This document shows, one piece after another, positions 47,834 to 48,591 of a DNA stretch of 48,591 bases (its first letter is position 1; each line of letters starts with the position of its first letter). Origin of the DNA: an uncultured Verrucomicrobiales bacterium (GTDB lineage: Bacteria > Verrucomicrobiota > Verrucomicrobiia > Verrucomicrobiales > Akkermansiaceae); contig CALCHQ010000009.1 in the NCBI GenBank assembly GCA_937901085.1, positions 1 to 48,591 on the forward strand, given 5' to 3'. Both the position numbers and the translations under genes were made by a program. Under the pieces are notes generated by a model. The model did not search any database, was not told the DNA's origin, and saw only the letters and a list, made by a program, of their open reading frames with translations.

Positions 47834-48591
47834 ATGAATGTCCGTTCTGCGTTGGAGTATGTGCCTTATTTCTGTGGCCGCCTGTTTGTGGTGCATGTAG
47901 CCTCCGGGCTGCTGCAGGCCGAGGAACTGGTGGATGCCCTGCTGGATGCCGATGCGCTGCATGAAGTAGGGGTGCGCCTGGTGCTGGTGGCCGAAGGAAC
48001 GGAGACGCGGCAGCTGGAGCTGCGCGCGGGCGAGTGCGAAATGCACACCGCCGTGGCTGAACTACCGCTGACGGCAGGCGCTGCCGCCGTATCCCGTGTC
48101 CGTGAAATTGTGGAACGCCGCCAGGTGGCGCTGGTGGCCGCCGGGGCAGAGGGGCGCTTTCATGAAGCCTGCGTGAGTCTGGCGCAGGAACTGGGCGCAG
48201 CTAAGTACATCTGCCTGCAGGTGGGGGAAGTGCCCTGTGTCGGCGGTGCCCCCATTTTCTCTGCCCCGGAGAGCGAGGTGGAGCAGCTCCTGCCGGATTG
48301 CAGCCACCCCGGCCTGCTTCTGCAGGCGGCGCAGGTGTGCCGCCGGGGTATTTCCCGCGTGCATCTGCTCGACGGTATGCGTCGCGGGGTTCTGCTGGAT
48401 GAATTATTCTCCGAGGAAGGGGTGGGCACCATGGTGCATACCGATTCCTACCGTGAAATCCGCCCGCTCCGGGTGGATGATATACCCGAACTTCTTTCCA
48501 TGATAGCCCGCAGCATGGCTGCGGCCAAGCTGGTACACCGCAGTTACGAAAGCATTTCGGAGAACCTGCAGAGCTACTACGTCTACACGCT
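47834..48591 (+). CDS. argA: amino-acid N-acetyltransferase (N-acetylglutamate synthase), partial
   Basis: An open frame of 252 codons running off the window, without a stop. The N-terminus (VPYF-x-GRLFVVHVASG, then LHEVGVRLVLVAEG) matches the amino-acid-kinase-like domain of ArgA. Then GISRVHLLDG, GVLLDELFSEEGVGTM and YREIRPLRVDDIPELL match the junction to the GNAT domain, with KLVHRSYESISENL the first GNAT helix. ArgA makes N-acetylglutamate for arginine synthesis. The kinase-like part is only about 215 residues before the GNAT start, against roughly 290 in E. coli, so it is shortened. A GTG one codon earlier (47831) is an alternative start. It is 50 bp behind secA with no terminator between. 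Confidence 0.82.
   Translation, partial: MNVRSALEYVPYFCGRLFVVHVASGLLQAEELVDALLDADALHEVGVRLVLVAEGTETRQLELRAGECEMHTAVAELPLTAGAAAVSRVREIVERRQVALVAAGAEGRFHEACVSLAQELGAAKYICLQVGEVPCVGGAPIFSAPESEVEQLLPDCSHPGLLLQAAQVCRRGISRVHLLDGMRRGVLLDELFSEEGVGTMVHTDSYREIRPLRVDDIPELLSMIARSMAAAKLVHRSYESISENLQSYYVYT

Overview
Organism. The window looks like a chromosomal segment of a Gram-negative, GC-rich bacterium of the Verrucomicrobiota, most likely an Akkermansia-like (Akkermansiaceae) species. This is inferred from the gene set, not from a marker rRNA. An LpxA gene and an outer-membrane beta-barrel imply an LPS-bearing outer membrane. Glutamyl-tRNA amidotransferase genes gatC and gatA are present. SecA is unusually long, with an insertion and no terminal zinc motif. 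Shine-Dalgarno sequences are scarce, while sigma70-type promoters are very regular (TTG-type -35, usually 17 bp, TAnnnT -10). No phage, transposase, integrase or CRISPR array was seen. Most of the window is housekeeping DNA, with one exopolysaccharide region and several lineage-type proteins of unknown function. Layout. 1-7900: a lipoprotein, then a minus-strand block (GT2 glycosyltransferase, L,D-transpeptidase, purD, M42 peptidase). It is divergent from a secreted protein translationally coupled to an ApaG-domain protein, which converges on a tRNA-dihydrouridine synthase. 8000-14100: two adjacent lipoprotein L,D-transpeptidases, a second M42 peptidase overlapping an acyltransferase, and a tight nrnA-truB-ribF operon. 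14100-17600 (minus): two tail-anchored small proteins, gatC, gatA and thiD. 17600-30900: two divergent tRNA-Gly genes, then the exopolysaccharide region. This holds a secreted protein, a BBP2-like beta-barrel, a Wzz/tyrosine autokinase and a short export (OPX) protein. A GT28/MGDG-synthase-like glycosyltransferase follows, with coaX, acpP, a hypothetical protein, a LysM protein and ilvB placed between it and an O-antigen polymerase/ligase-like protein and an AT-rich acyltransferase. 31000-37300: rpsO, a HAD hydrolase, a lipoprotein, lepA, rho, yebC and tRNA-Pro. 37400-48591: a large membrane-tethered protein, a polytopic membrane protein, map, lpxA, a phosphoglycolate-phosphatase-like gene, an AI-2E-family transporter, a structured repeat element, secA and the start of an argA-like gene cut by the window edge. 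How the parts work together. Envelope work dominates: polysaccharide synthesis and export, lipid A synthesis, peptidoglycan cross-linking by several YkuD enzymes, and protein export by SecA. The rest is translation and RNA metabolism (lepA, rho, yebC, truB, dus, gatCA, rpsO, map, nrnA) and cofactor or amino-acid synthesis (purD, ribF, thiD, coaX, ilvB, argA). Most striking signals. (1) At least eight genes have a -10 hexamer ending only 6-9 nt before the ATG, which predicts leaderless or nearly leaderless mRNAs in a Gram-negative. (2) A roughly 195-bp element of inverted GAAGTACGAAGTG-type repeats enclosing four hairpins lies between the AI-2E transporter gene and secA and encodes the transporter's C-terminus. 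(3) An mRNA appears to be transcribed directly off a tRNA-Gly gene. (4) Rho has an Asn/Gln/Arg-rich disordered N-terminus. (5) A LysM protein carries a YkuD-like domain lacking the catalytic cysteine. (6) A short OPX protein is paired with a beta-barrel, suggesting a two-component outer-membrane polysaccharide exit.
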